Assembly: GCA_017935675.1 (NCBI GenBank)
Contig: JAGBHE010000053.1
Location: forward strand, 28,252-92,251
Source of the DNA: Clostridia bacterium
GTDB lineage: Bacteria > Bacillota > Clostridia > UBA1381
Reading direction: 5' to 3'
DNA: 64,000 bases
Under the pieces are notes generated by a model. It saw nothing but the letters and a program-made list of their open reading frames with translations, was not told the origin of the DNA and searched no databases. The translations under genes and the position numbers were made by a program. The number at the start of each line of letters is the position of its first letter. Within the stretch, counting starts at the first letter, position 1. This document shows, piece by piece, positions 8,882 to 17,509 of this stretch.

Positions 8882-9838
8882 TCAGCTGAAGCTTACGATA
8901 AATTTTTCAAGCAAATCCGCCGCTGCTTTAATATCGTTTTTATCAGCCATTTCCGAATTGGAGTGGATATACCGCGTCGGGATAGAAATTCCTCCGGTTT
9001 TCACTCCCGTACCCGTCGTGTGAATTGCTCCCGCATCTGTTCCGCCCTCGGTCATAATTTCCAGCTGATACGGTATATTGTTTTCCGCCGCAAGGCTGAT
9101 AAGCCTGTTTCTTACCTCGCTGTGACAGATAACGGAACGGTCCATCACCTTAACTGCGGCGCCGCTGCCCATGCTGACAGACATAGGCGCACAATCAGGT
9201 GTGTCACCCGTATCCGTTACGTCTACCGCAACCGCATAATCTGCATCAATTCCGAAGCAAGCGGTTTTTGCGCCGCGAAGCCCTACCTCCTCTTGTACCG
9301 TAAAAACAAAATACGCTTCACAGCTCAGATTTTCAAGCCTTTTCATTGCTTCAAGCAAAACATAGCAGCCTGCTCTGTTATCAAGAGCCTTTGAAATTAC
9401 TATACTTCCGCTTTCGCAAAACTCTCCGGTAAAGCATGCCATATCTCCGGGCTGTACATTTCCGGCACAGCCCGTATCAATATACATTTTTGATATTTCA
9501 TTTTTTTCAGCATCGTGTTCTATCCCGATAACGCCCTGAACTCCGTCCGGGAAAATAACACGCCGGTTTACAAGATTTTTCTTGTCAAGACCGCCTACCG
9601 GTGCAAAGCGCAGAAAGCCCTTGTCATCCCTGTAGGTTACCACCACGCCTATTTCATCCATATGCGCGCACAAAACTATCTTCTTCCCTCCGCTGCCCTT
9701 ACGGGCAATAAGATTTCCGAGCGTATCTGTATAAATCTCATCACAGTATTTCTGTGCTTGCGCAGCAATAACTGCGCGTACGCTGTCCTCCCTGCCGGAG
9801 GGCGAATTACATTCTGTCAGATGTTTCAAAAGCTCCAT
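8882..9838 (-). CDS. M42 family metallo-aminopeptidase (third of three in tandem)
   Basis: This 318-residue protein is an M42 (glutamyl aminopeptidase/TET/FrvX) enzyme. It has the di-metal ligands in order: His in CAHMDEIG, bridging Asp in ALDNRAGC, catalytic and ligand Glu pair in TVQEEVGLRGAKTA, Asp in AVDVTDTGD and His in SIPTRYIHSNSE. M42 enzymes form dodecameric tetrahedral cytoplasmic peptidases that trim short peptides after proteasome-like degradation; some members act as cellulases/endoglucanases, less likely here. It overlaps the preceding paralogue by 13 nt and ends the nadK operon. The stop codon lies inside a perfect palindrome (CAGCTGATTAATCAGCTG). Confidence 0.9.
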   Translation of the reverse strand: MELLKHLTECNSPSGREDSVRAVIAAQAQKYCDEIYTDTLGNLIARKGSGGKKIVLCAHMDEIGVVVTYRDDKGFLRFAPVGGLDKKNLVNRRVIFPDGVQGVIGIEHDAEKNEISKMYIDTGCAGNVQPGDMACFTGEFCESGSIVISKALDNRAGCYVLLEAMKRLENLSCEAYFVFTVQEEVGLRGAKTACFGIDADYAVAVDVTDTGDTPDCAPMSVSMGSGAAVKVMDRSVICHSEVRNRLISLAAENNIPYQLEIMTEGGTDAGAIHTTGTGVKTGGISIPTRYIHSNSEMADKNDIKAAADLLEKFIVSFS

Positions 9839-10860
9839 TTCATAATTCCTCCGATTTCTTTTATATATGCACGGGCAAATGACTCCATTGCCTCTATATC
9901 CTTCATATCCGCAATACCTGCCGGCGAATGAAGATAACGGCAGGGCACTGATACGCTGGCGGTAACTATTCCCCCCGCTGCCAAATGAATGCTTCCGGCA
10001 TCGTTTCCGCCCATCGTTGTTTTCTTAAGCTGAACAGGGATTTTATTTCTTTCCGCCATACGAATAAGCTCATTAAGATGCTCTGCGGCGGTTATCGTTC
10101 TGCCATCCATAAAAGACAGCGCCGCTCCGCCTCCGCATATTGTTACCTGCTCTCCCGGCTTTGTTTTGTACACATCTGAGCATGTTGTGCTTTCAAGAAC
10201 AAGAGCTGCGTCCGGTCTCAGCCTGTAAGCGCAGACGCCGCTGCCGCGAAGACCTACCTCCTCCTGCACCGTAAAGCATGCGTACATATCATATTCGGGC
10301 GCCTCATTAAGAAGCCCGGCAAGCACAGCACAGCCCGCGCGGTCATCAATTGCCTTTGCCTTTATCCTGCTTCCGCCTAAATGTTCAAACTCCGTGTCAA
10401 AAGCCGCATAATCACCGATAAAGGTATATTTCTCAGCTTCTGCCTTTGTATCGGCACCGATATCTATATAAAGCTCCGAAACCTTCGGCACCTCTCTGCG
10501 TTCACCTTCTGACAGAAGATGAATTGCCTTAACGCCTATTATACCCTTAGTTCCTCCTGAAAGAATAACCCTTTTCCCTAAAATTACACGTGTATCTATA
10601 CCTCCTACTGTTTTAAATCTGAGGTACCCGTTTTCGGTAATCTTGCTTATAATAAATCCGACCTCATCCATATGCGCGGACAGCATAATTTTTTTATCGC
10701 TGCGCTTTCCCTTTTTAAAAGCCGTCAGGTTTCCCAGCCGGTCAGCTTCAACGGAATCGGCAAACGGCTTTATTTCTTCGGCAATTATATTTCTTACTCT
10801 GCTCTCGTCACCGCTTACGCCGCAGACATTGCAGAGCCTTTCAAGCAAAACCTCATTCAT
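9826..10860 (-). CDS. M42 family metallo-aminopeptidase (second of three in tandem)
   Basis: This M42 peptidase keeps the full metal set: His in SAHMDEVGF, Asp in AIDDRAGC, Glu pair in TVQEEVGLRGSGV, an acidic ligand (Glu instead of Asp) in ALVLESTTC and His in PCRYLHSPAG. The frame is open to 10887, but ATG at 10860 overlaps the upstream stop codon by 8 nt, and a TTG at 10866 lies 6 nt after GGAGG; either gives a protein of about 344-346 residues. The Asp-to-Glu ligand change distinguishes it from its two neighbours and may alter metal or substrate preference. It is translationally coupled on both sides. Confidence 0.88.
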   Translation of the reverse strand: MNEVLLERLCNVCGVSGDESRVRNIIAEEIKPFADSVEADRLGNLTAFKKGKRSDKKIMLSAHMDEVGFIISKITENGYLRFKTVGGIDTRVILGKRVILSGGTKGIIGVKAIHLLSEGERREVPKVSELYIDIGADTKAEAEKYTFIGDYAAFDTEFEHLGGSRIKAKAIDDRAGCAVLAGLLNEAPEYDMYACFTVQEEVGLRGSGVCAYRLRPDAALVLESTTCSDVYKTKPGEQVTICGGGAALSFMDGRTITAAEHLNELIRMAERNKIPVQLKKTTMGGNDAGSIHLAAGGIVTASVSVPCRYLHSPAGIADMKDIEAMESFARAYIKEIGGIMKWSF

Positions 10861-11884
10861 ATTCAATATCGCCCTCCAATTCCTCAATAAATCTCACTAT
10901 AAGGTCTGCCGTCGCCTCAGCGTCCGAAAGCTTTATAGTTTCTACAGGATTATGCATATATTTAAGCGGTATGGAAAGCAGGGCTGTTGAGACGCCGCAG
11001 CGCGCGGTCTGGATAACCCATGCATTTGTTCCCGTATATCCGCCGTCAACATCAATTTCAAACGGTATCCTGTGCCGCTTTGCCGTATCCGTCAGACGTC
11101 TGCGAAGAGCAGGACTGATATTCGGTCCGGCAGATATGACACTGCCGCAGCCGCAGGGAAACGCGTCCGCACTGTTGTCAGGGGTCTCGCCGTGACATAC
11201 GTCTATCGAAATCCCGATATCCGGAGAAATAAGGTATGATGCTGTTTTAGCTCCCCTCAGACCAACCTCCTCCTGAACTGTTGCCACAGCGTAAACATCC
11301 GCATTCAGCGAAGCCTTGCTGATTCTGCGCAGAACATCAATAACGACTGCAACGCCCGCCCTGTCATCAAGCGCCTTCAGGCTCATACTGCCGCTTTTCA
11401 TCATCCCAACCGACTGCGCAAAGGTAATCGGCGTACCGACAGTAATTATTCCGCAAAGCTCTTTTCGGGAAAAGCCTGTATCAATTGACATATCCTCCGG
11501 CTTCATCGGCTTTTTGCTCTCCTCCTTCGTCTGAAGATGGGGCGGCTTTGCGCCGATAACTCCTTTTATATCACGGGTTCCGTGAAGAATCACCTCTGAT
11601 GACGGAAGTATTCTCGAATCTATTCCTCCGACACACGCAAAGCTTACAAAGCCGTTTTCATCGATTCCGGACACCATAAGACCGATTTCGTCAATATGTC
11701 CCTCAATCATAACCTTAACAGCATTTTCACGTCCGCATTTTTTTACCGCAATCACATTGCCGAGGCTGTCGGTAAAGCATTCGTCCGCAACGGTGCGCAT
11801 CATGCTCTGAACCTCCGCGGAAAAGCTGTATTCAAAGCCGGAGACTCCCCGCATATTGCTTAATTTTTCAATAAGCTCTCTCAC
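10853..11884 (-). CDS. M42 family metallo-aminopeptidase (first of three in tandem)
   Basis: This 343-residue M42 peptidase begins with GTG at 11884, 7 nt after GGAGG, and the GTG overlaps the holB stop codon (GTGA). Ligand motifs are intact: His in EGHIDEIGLM, Asp in ALDDRAGV, Glu pair in TVQEEVGLRGAKTA, Asp in SIDVCHGETPD and His in PLKYMHNPVE. It is about as distant from the other two copies as they are from each other, so the cluster is not a recent duplication. It is expected to form a soluble cytoplasmic oligomer acting on peptide N-termini. Exact residue preference cannot be read from sequence. Confidence 0.9.
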   Translation of the reverse strand: MRELIEKLSNMRGVSGFEYSFSAEVQSMMRTVADECFTDSLGNVIAVKKCGRENAVKVMIEGHIDEIGLMVSGIDENGFVSFACVGGIDSRILPSSEVILHGTRDIKGVIGAKPPHLQTKEESKKPMKPEDMSIDTGFSRKELCGIITVGTPITFAQSVGMMKSGSMSLKALDDRAGVAVVIDVLRRISKASLNADVYAVATVQEEVGLRGAKTASYLISPDIGISIDVCHGETPDNSADAFPCGCGSVISAGPNISPALRRRLTDTAKRHRIPFEIDVDGGYTGTNAWVIQTARCGVSTALLSIPLKYMHNPVETIKLSDAEATADLIVRFIEELEGDIEYE

Positions 11885-12867
11885 TGCTTATCCTCCTTTA
11901 CACCAAGCGCAAGATACATACCGATATATTTTGCGCCTACATTTCTTTTAATCATTTCACCGCAGACGGGAATCCGCTCCGCCGCAGAAAGAACGCGTTC
12001 GGGAGCAGCACTTCCCGACACAGTCTTTAATTTCTCCATATAATCAACATTTATTACACTGCCCCGCTGACCTTCGCAAAGCATTAAAACATCCCGAAAA
12101 AACAAAAGCAGAATATCAAGAATATCAGGCAGCTGCTCCTTGTGCCCGTCAAAAAATTCCGACACAAAAAAGGCGTCATATTTATCTCTTGATAAAATCC
12201 TTGACGCCGCCTTAAAGCAGTCGTCTCTCAGCAGTGAAAACTCCGGTCCTTTCAGAAGCGAATCAAGCCTGCCGGGATTTCCCTCCGCAAAGCTTATATA
12301 AAAAGGATAGCTTTCTCTCAAAGCAGGATATCCGGCTTCAAGGAGCCGTCTCATCCGCTCCTTTGAAAGCGGCGGAAACCTCACGCAGGCGCATCTTGAA
12401 ACAACAGTCTGCAGCATTTTCGTAAGATCCGAAGCAACAATTATAAACAAAGCATACAGCGGCGGCTCCTCAAGAGTTTTAAGAAATGCATTCTGCGCCT
12501 CTCCCGTCATAAGGTCGCCCTCAAGAATATAAACCTTTTTCCCGCCGTAAAACGGTCTTATATACGCATCCGCATTAAGCTCCCGTATAACGCCAACACC
12601 GATTGTTTTTTTCTTCTCCTCCGGCACAACATGCTTTATGTCCGGATGAGTTCCAGCCTTTGCCATAACGCAGGCGCGGCAAGTACCGCAGGGCGCGGAT
12701 TTCGGATTCTCGCACACTGCGGTACTTGCCGCAAGACAAGCCGCCGTATGCTTGCCAAGCCCCGCGTCACCCTCAAAAATATAAGCATGAGGATTTTTCC
12801 CGCTTCTTATTGAAGCAATAATCGTTTCCATAATATCTTCATGGAAAATTTCATAACCAAACATCAC
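11881..12867 (-). CDS. holB: DNA polymerase III subunit delta-prime
   Basis: This 328-residue clamp-loader subunit has a P-loop-like GDAGLGKHTAA near residue 35. It carries the zinc-binding cysteine group CENPKSAPCGTCRAC, and the sensor and partner regions GEAQNAFLKTLEEPP and SRCACVRFPPL typical of delta-prime/gamma family AAA proteins. It acts in the clamp-loader complex that places the beta clamp on primed DNA. ATG at 12867 overlaps the stop of the rseC-like gene by 4 nt, and its stop overlaps the first M42 gene, so it is in the middle of a tightly coupled operon. Confidence 0.9.
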   Translation of the reverse strand: MMFGYEIFHEDIMETIIASIRSGKNPHAYIFEGDAGLGKHTAACLAASTAVCENPKSAPCGTCRACVMAKAGTHPDIKHVVPEEKKKTIGVGVIRELNADAYIRPFYGGKKVYILEGDLMTGEAQNAFLKTLEEPPLYALFIIVASDLTKMLQTVVSRCACVRFPPLSKERMRRLLEAGYPALRESYPFYISFAEGNPGRLDSLLKGPEFSLLRDDCFKAASRILSRDKYDAFFVSEFFDGHKEQLPDILDILLLFFRDVLMLCEGQRGSVINVDYMEKLKTVSGSAAPERVLSAAERIPVCGEMIKRNVGAKYIGMYLALGVKEDKQ

Positions 12868-13274
12868 CCGTCTCCTTCAATTCTGCTGACAATAGTGTGC
12901 TTATAAAACCGGCGGAGCCGCTTATCCAGATAATGTATAACAACAAACCATACAGCCATACAAACAACTCCGACCGCCGCCGAAGCAGCCTCTCCCGCTC
13001 CTGCGAATACTGCGGCGGAATAGGCGGCAAGCAGCACCAGCAATGGTGTAATATACACAAGAAACGCCGCAAAAAGAACCTTTGACGCCGGCATTTCAAA
13101 AATCACGGCGTCACCCTTTTTTATGCCCGGCATATACTCCGCCATTACCGACTGATCCTTCAGCGCGCATTTTGCAGAGCACGAAGCACAGCTTTCCCCG
13201 CAGGCGGTTTCTCTTACAACAGATATTTTAATTCCTCTGTCTGTAACCTCAGTAACGCGTCCGGTCTGCGTCAT
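12864..13274 (-). CDS. SoxR-reducing/RseC family membrane protein
   Basis: This 136-residue protein matches the RseC/MucC family: an N-terminal beta domain with a cysteine cluster CGESCASCSAKC (spacing C-x3-C-x2-C-x3-C, about residues 25-36), then two membrane helices (about 66-84 and 90-112) and a short basic cytoplasmic tail. RseC homologues are linked to redox control (Rsx/Rnf-associated in Proteobacteria) and in clostridia are often found near Rnf-type electron transport genes; none is seen here. It overlaps recN upstream and holB downstream by 4 nt each. The role in this organism is unknown; redox-active or metal-binding cysteines are inferred. Confidence 0.8.
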   Translation of the reverse strand: MTQTGRVTEVTDRGIKISVVRETACGESCASCSAKCALKDQSVMAEYMPGIKKGDAVIFEMPASKVLFAAFLVYITPLLVLLAAYSAAVFAGAGEAASAAVGVVCMAVWFVVIHYLDKRLRRFYKHTIVSRIEGDG

Positions 13275-14947
13275 TGTTTTTTCCCCCTTTTAAGCTCCGC
13301 ACAGCTTTTCAGAAGCTCGGAGGCATGATTTTTAGACGCCGGAGTTATGTCGCCTCCCGTCAGTCTTGCGGTCTCAACTACTCTTCCGTCCCCGTCAAGC
13401 TCCCTTACAGAGGTCCTTGCGCTGTTATCGTCAGAGGTTTTCTCAATAAGGAAATGATGATCTGCCATTGCTGCAAGCTGGGGCAGATGAGTTATGCACA
13501 GCACCTGCTTCCCAACTGAAATTTCAAATAGCTTAACAGCTATTTTCTTCGCCGCCATTCCCGACACTCCCGTGTCTATTTCATCGAAAATCAACGTATC
13601 AACACCGTCTGAAAGCACCGACTTGAGGGCAAGCATTGTTCTTGACAGCTCGCCGCCGGACGCTATTTTTGTCAGCGGCTTCATAGGCTCCCCCCCGTTT
13701 GTTCTTATCATAAACTGAATGTCATCGGCACCTGACGCCGACGGCTCCGCCTCCTCAACGGAAACGCCGAACGCAGCATGCTCCATATTAAGCTCATGCA
13801 GTGCGGCGGTTATTTTATTTTCAAGCTCCGCGGCAGCCGCCTTCCTGACTTTCGAAAGATGCTCCGCCGCCTTCCCGATTGCCTCTGACAGTTGCTTTTC
13901 CTCCTGCTCAAGGCGGGATATTGTATCATCAAGATTATCAAGCCCCTCAAGCTCCTCCGCAGCCTTTGAACGGTATTCAAGGATTCTTTCGATATCCGCG
14001 CCGTACTTGCGCTTAAGCTTCCCTATAAGCTCCAGCCGCTGCTCCGTTTCATCAAGAGCCGCCTTGTCAAACTCAACCGTATCGGCATAATCATGTATGG
14101 AATGGGCGGCGTCCTCAATCGTGTATGAAGCTTCATTAAGCGCCGCACACGCATCGCTCAGCACCGAGGAATATCCCGACACCGGCTCCAGATAGCAAAT
14201 CGCAGACGCTATCGCATCATAAGCACAGCCGGTTCCCTCAGACTCATACAATAGGCCGTAGGCGCGCATAGCTCCGTCAGCAATCCTTTCCGCATTCAGG
14301 ATTTCATCGCGTATGCCTGAAAGCTCCTCCTCCTCACCCGGAGTAAGGTCAGCGTCATCTATTTCATCAATCTGATATCTCAGCAGGTCAGCGCGCTCCG
14401 CCTTTTCCTTCTCGCCTGCCGTTAAGCTGAGTATCTCGCCGCGCACCTCCTTAAGTCTCCTGTAAAGCTTTTCATACTCGCCCCGGGCTTCTCCCGCGGC
14501 GGCATATTCATCAAGAAACTCAACATGGCGTGACGGCATAAGAAGCGCCTGATTATCATGCTGACCGTGGATATTAATCAGCACGGAGGCAAGGGTCCGC
14601 ATAGCTGAAAGCGGTACGACCATGCCGTTTATACGCGCGGTGCTTTTCCCTTCAGCCGTGATTTCACGGGTGAGTATTACCGTTTCGTCCTCAGCCTCCG
14701 CTCCAAGCTCCGCGCACAGCTCCGATATCTTTTCATCGGCATCAAAAACCGCCTGCACTCTCGCCTTATCGGCATTGAAACGGACATAATCCTTGCTTGT
14801 TCGCTCCCCGAGTATCATATTTATTGAATCTATAATAATCGATTTTCCGGCACCCGTCTCACCGGTCAGCACATTTAGCCCGCCGTCAAAGGATATTCCG
14901 GCATCCTCAATTACCGCTACATTTTTTATATAAAGTTCCCTTAGCAT
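13271..14947 (-). CDS. recN: DNA repair protein RecN
   Basis: This 558-residue SMC-like ATPase has Walker A GETGAGKS near residue 30, a long central coiled coil with about 180 residues per arm, an ABC-type signature in LTKIASGGELSRTMLALK and Walker B TLIFDEIDTGVSG. It has the normal length and domain order for RecN, which gathers DNA ends at double-strand breaks before RecA-dependent repair. ATG at 14947 is preceded by GGGGGATGACAA. It lies 13 nt after argR, the order nadK-argR-recN being widely conserved in Firmicutes. Confidence 0.95.
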   Translation of the reverse strand: MLRELYIKNVAVIEDAGISFDGGLNVLTGETGAGKSIIIDSINMILGERTSKDYVRFNADKARVQAVFDADEKISELCAELGAEAEDETVILTREITAEGKSTARINGMVVPLSAMRTLASVLINIHGQHDNQALLMPSRHVEFLDEYAAAGEARGEYEKLYRRLKEVRGEILSLTAGEKEKAERADLLRYQIDEIDDADLTPGEEEELSGIRDEILNAERIADGAMRAYGLLYESEGTGCAYDAIASAICYLEPVSGYSSVLSDACAALNEASYTIEDAAHSIHDYADTVEFDKAALDETEQRLELIGKLKRKYGADIERILEYRSKAAEELEGLDNLDDTISRLEQEEKQLSEAIGKAAEHLSKVRKAAAAELENKITAALHELNMEHAAFGVSVEEAEPSASGADDIQFMIRTNGGEPMKPLTKIASGGELSRTMLALKSVLSDGVDTLIFDEIDTGVSGMAAKKIAVKLFEISVGKQVLCITHLPQLAAMADHHFLIEKTSDDNSARTSVRELDGDGRVVETARLTGGDITPASKNHASELLKSCAELKRGKKQ

Positions 14948-14960
14948 TTGTCATCCCCCA

Positions 14961-15392
14961 TTATTTCATAAAAAGCTCCCGAAGCGCCCTTTCTGTTTCT
15001 GCCGCCGCCTCACCCGGCACGGCAACAAAAATCGTATCATCTCCGGCTATCGAGCCGAGAATTGTCTCCTTAAGCTCCCGGTCAACCGCAGCTGCAACCG
15101 CCGAAGCAATTCCGGGGCATGTGCGTATTATAACAAGATTTCCGGCACCGGTAATACTTATAATATCAGCGGAAAACTTTTGCAGGGGATTGTCCCAGTC
15201 AGCGGAAACAGAATAAAATGCGCCTTTTTCATCGGCAACCTTAACTATCCCAAGCTCCTTGACATCTCTTGAAATAGTTGCCTGCGTAACACTGACGCCG
15301 TGCCGGGACAGCTCATCCACAAGCTGCTCATGAGTTCTGATTTTCTTTTCCTTTATTACGGATAAAATCATCCGCTGTCTTTGATTTTTCAT
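14961..15392 (-). CDS. argR: Arginine repressor ArgR/AhrC
   Basis: This 143-residue protein has an N-terminal winged helix (THEQLVDELSRHGVSVTQAT followed by ISRDVKELG) and a C-terminal oligomerisation and arginine-binding domain ending with the conserved GSIAGDDTIFVAV. ArgR/AhrC binds DNA as an arginine-dependent hexamer, repressing arginine biosynthesis and activating catabolism. No arginine genes are in the window, so it acts on distant targets, and its place beside recN and nadK reflects conserved gene order. The start ATG at 15392 has AAGGGAG about 13 nt upstream. Confidence 0.94.
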   Translation of the reverse strand: MKNQRQRMILSVIKEKKIRTHEQLVDELSRHGVSVTQATISRDVKELGIVKVADEKGAFYSVSADWDNPLQKFSADIISITGAGNLVIIRTCPGIASAVAAAVDRELKETILGSIAGDDTIFVAVPGEAAAETERALRELFMK

Positions 15393-15427
15393 TTTAAAAT
15401 CAATACTCCCTTCAATCCGCCCTGCCG

Positions 15428-16264
15428 TTACAAAAGCTTTTCTATCAATGTATCATAAAACGAGCGTCTGACAATTTTTATAAGCCTGGCAGTGTATTTT
15501 GACCTTGTTATAACAACCTCGTCGCCATTTTCTATACGGCATATTTCCTCACCGTCAACCACAACAGCGGCACGGCTGTCAAGGCCGCAGCCGGAGCGAA
15601 GCACAATCGGGCTGTCCGGAGGCAGAACAGCAGGTCTTGCCGTCAGCATATGCGGGCAAATCGCCGTTGCCACAAAAAGCGACATCAGAGGATTTACAAC
15701 AGGTCCTCCTGCGGAAAGGTTATAGCCCGTTGAGCCTGTGGGAGTTGAAATTATCAGCCCGTCCGCAATATATCTGCTTATCTTTTCCTCTCCCGAAAAC
15801 ATCTCCATGCCTATAAGCTTTATTCCGTCAACCTTCTGAAGAACAATATCGTTAAGCGCATGGCATTTAATAACGCCTCCGGTCTTCGGCATTATCTCCA
15901 CCTTCATCATCATTCTGCGTTCTATATCATAATCTCCGCGCAAAAGCGCTTCAACAGAGCTTTCAAGATTGCACACTTCAATTTCCGACATAAACCCTAT
16001 TCTGCCCAAATTAACGCCGAGTATTGGGATATCCTGCTTTGCACAGCGGGCGGCGGATTCAATTATCGTTCCGTCACCGCCGATTACAATAACAAGCTGA
16101 GCCTTCGAATAAACATCATTTTCAAATAAAACGCCGTCTATCTGCCCTGCGTACTTCTCCGGCATAAAAACCTCCGCCCTGCCGGACAAAAGCGACACAA
16201 GCCTCTTTGTAACAGCCAGCCCGCAATCCTTTCCGTCATTAGGCACAACCGCAATTTGCTGCAT
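15428..16264 (-). CDS. nadK: NAD kinase
   Basis: This enzyme phosphorylates NAD to NADP. It has the family motifs GGDGT (in VIVIGGDGTIIESA), NLGRIGFMSEI and PTGSTGYNLSAGGPVV. Length, 278 residues from ATG at 16264, is normal. The frame starts at a GTG at 16273, but the AGGTGAG sequence containing that GTG is a good ribosome site for the ATG, so the ATG is preferred. It is the first gene of the operon nadK-argR-recN-rseC-holB-M42-M42-M42, with a promoter at 16295-16323. Confidence 0.95.
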   Translation of the reverse strand: MQQIAVVPNDGKDCGLAVTKRLVSLLSGRAEVFMPEKYAGQIDGVLFENDVYSKAQLVIVIGGDGTIIESAARCAKQDIPILGVNLGRIGFMSEIEVCNLESSVEALLRGDYDIERRMMMKVEIMPKTGGVIKCHALNDIVLQKVDGIKLIGMEMFSGEEKISRYIADGLIISTPTGSTGYNLSAGGPVVNPLMSLFVATAICPHMLTARPAVLPPDSPIVLRSGCGLDSRAAVVVDGEEICRIENGDEVVITRSKYTARLIKIVRRSFYDTLIEKLL

Positions 16265-16294
16265 ATGTCTCACCTGCCAAATTCATTTGTAATT

Positions 16295-16323
16295 ATTATA
16301 ACATTATTTACATGAAAAATCAA
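16295..16323 (-). promoter_or_regulatory. Predicted sigma-A promoter for the nadK operon
   Basis: On the minus strand a -10 TATAAT (16295-16300) and a -35 TTGATT (16318-16323) are separated by 17 nt, about 30 nt upstream of the nadK start. Confidence 0.6.
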
Positions 16324-16405
16324 GAAATTTTTAAATATTGCCAAAACTCTTTTTAACACCCCCCGAGCTTGCCGCTTTGAAAAAGCACAAGAGGAGCACG
16401 ACAGA

Positions 16406-16467
16406 AACACAAGGGGACGGTTCTCCTGTGTTCGAAATCGAACACAGGAGAACCGTCCCCTTGTGTT
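16406..16467. repeat. 62-bp perfect palindromic element
   Basis: Two 30-bp arms are exact reverse complements with only AA between them; the left arm begins AACACAAGGGGACGGTTCTC. The element lies in the intergenic space between nadK and the metallo-beta-lactamase-like gene (stop at 16517). Sequences of this general GGGGACGGTTCTC type recur in many clostridial genomes as REP-like dispersed palindromes, sometimes near Y1 transposases; that link is from general knowledge, as no transposase is in this window. It could also end transcription from the right by forming a long hairpin. Confidence 0.85.
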
Positions 16468-16516
16468 GAAACTCTGCTACTTCTTTATGCTCTGCTTTAT
16501 GTTTTTATGCGGATTT

Positions 16517-17509
16517 TTAAAGCTTATACGTACCGCTGCCGCAGAAGAAAATATTTCCACGGTACTGTTCACAGCTTCGTTTTATATCTGGACTTACAAC
16601 AAACACCTTTTTTGCTTTATCTTTGCTGCAAAAGGCGTATATATCCGAAAGTGCGGGAGCTTGTGAAAAAAGCTCAGACGGGATTTTAATCCTGCCCGGA
16701 TAAATACGGCTGCGCGCACTTATAATAAATTCCGGGTCAGACCTGCAGCCTGACAGAGGACGTATTTTTTCCGAGAACACAGGATATCCGAAGCGCAGAA
16801 AATCACAGGCAGGCTCAAGAACGCTCCTGTCAATCCCCACCGTTCTGTCGTCACTGCCGTTAAAAAACGAAATGACGTCAAAAATATCCGAAAAGCTGCC
16901 TGTATTTATAACCGCCCCTCCGGATGATAAAAGCTCGGGCATTGATGAAGCTCTGCGCCTGAGACGAATTATATAAACCTCCGCCTCCGGAAGCTTCTCC
17001 CATGACGGCAGACCTCCGCAGGTATACAAAATACTGCTTTGATTAGTTCTTATATAAATCGCGGACATTCCCGGGAACGAGCCCGCAGGATAGAAAAAAA
17101 CCTCTGCCTGATTGCGTTTTCCCCGATTTATTACAATTCTGCTTCTGAAGCTGCAGCTCATTATTTCCTCAACGGCAGAGCTGTCGGAGCATGCCGCAGC
17201 GCGTTTTAACAGCTTTCCGTATCTGACATACTGTCTGTACATCATTTTTTTCGTCATAGAGGAGGTATAAAACAGCATCTGCCCTCCCGGAGTGTAAAGC
17301 TGCGAAAAGCCGCCGGAGCACTCGGTTCTTGAGCTTGAAATCAGCACCGCATTAGGCTTTTTATATCTGCATCGAGCCGTCAGAGCGCCTCCTGCACCGG
17401 GGTCAATAAGAAAGTCAGCACCTCCCGAAGAAATAAAGCATCCGCTCTGTGTAATACATATATACTGCCTGGGCGAAGCAGACGTTATATTCTTCTCCAT
17501 CTGCGGCAT
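16517..17509 (-). CDS. Degenerate metallo-beta-lactamase/beta-CASP-like protein
   Basis: This 330-residue protein starts at ATG 17509 with GGAGG 8 nt upstream; a longer open frame to 17647 lacks support. Its layout follows RNase/CPSF-like metallo-beta-lactamases: an early LIDPGAG strand, then ISSSRTECSGG where active enzymes have T-H-x-H-x-D-H-S-G, then YPAGSFPGMSA for the usual D-A-G-H-x-x-G-S-A, and ILYTCGGLP for the usual F-S-G-D-L-G. All recognisable metal ligands are replaced (Ser59, Arg61, Glu63 and Cys64 for the first motif), so it is predicted to be inactive as a nuclease. It is Cys- and Ser-rich. It follows a small membrane protein gene with a 25-nt overlap, and is divergent from sigG. 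Function unknown. Confidence 0.65.
   Translation of the reverse strand: MPQMEKNITSASPRQYICITQSGCFISSGGADFLIDPGAGGALTARCRYKKPNAVLISSSRTECSGGFSQLYTPGGQMLFYTSSMTKKMMYRQYVRYGKLLKRAAACSDSSAVEEIMSCSFRSRIVINRGKRNQAEVFFYPAGSFPGMSAIYIRTNQSSILYTCGGLPSWEKLPEAEVYIIRLRRRASSMPELLSSGGAVINTGSFSDIFDVISFFNGSDDRTVGIDRSVLEPACDFLRFGYPVFSEKIRPLSGCRSDPEFIISARSRIYPGRIKIPSELFSQAPALSDIYAFCSKDKAKKVFVVSPDIKRSCEQYRGNIFFCGSGTYKL

Noticed and set aside
8871..8888. Palindrome CAGCTGATTAATCAGCTG at the end of the last M42 gene, and CTGATTAATCAG at 63845-63856
   Set aside because: Short palindromes without loop or T-tract; the shared core is likely chance. Not called as a terminator or operator.
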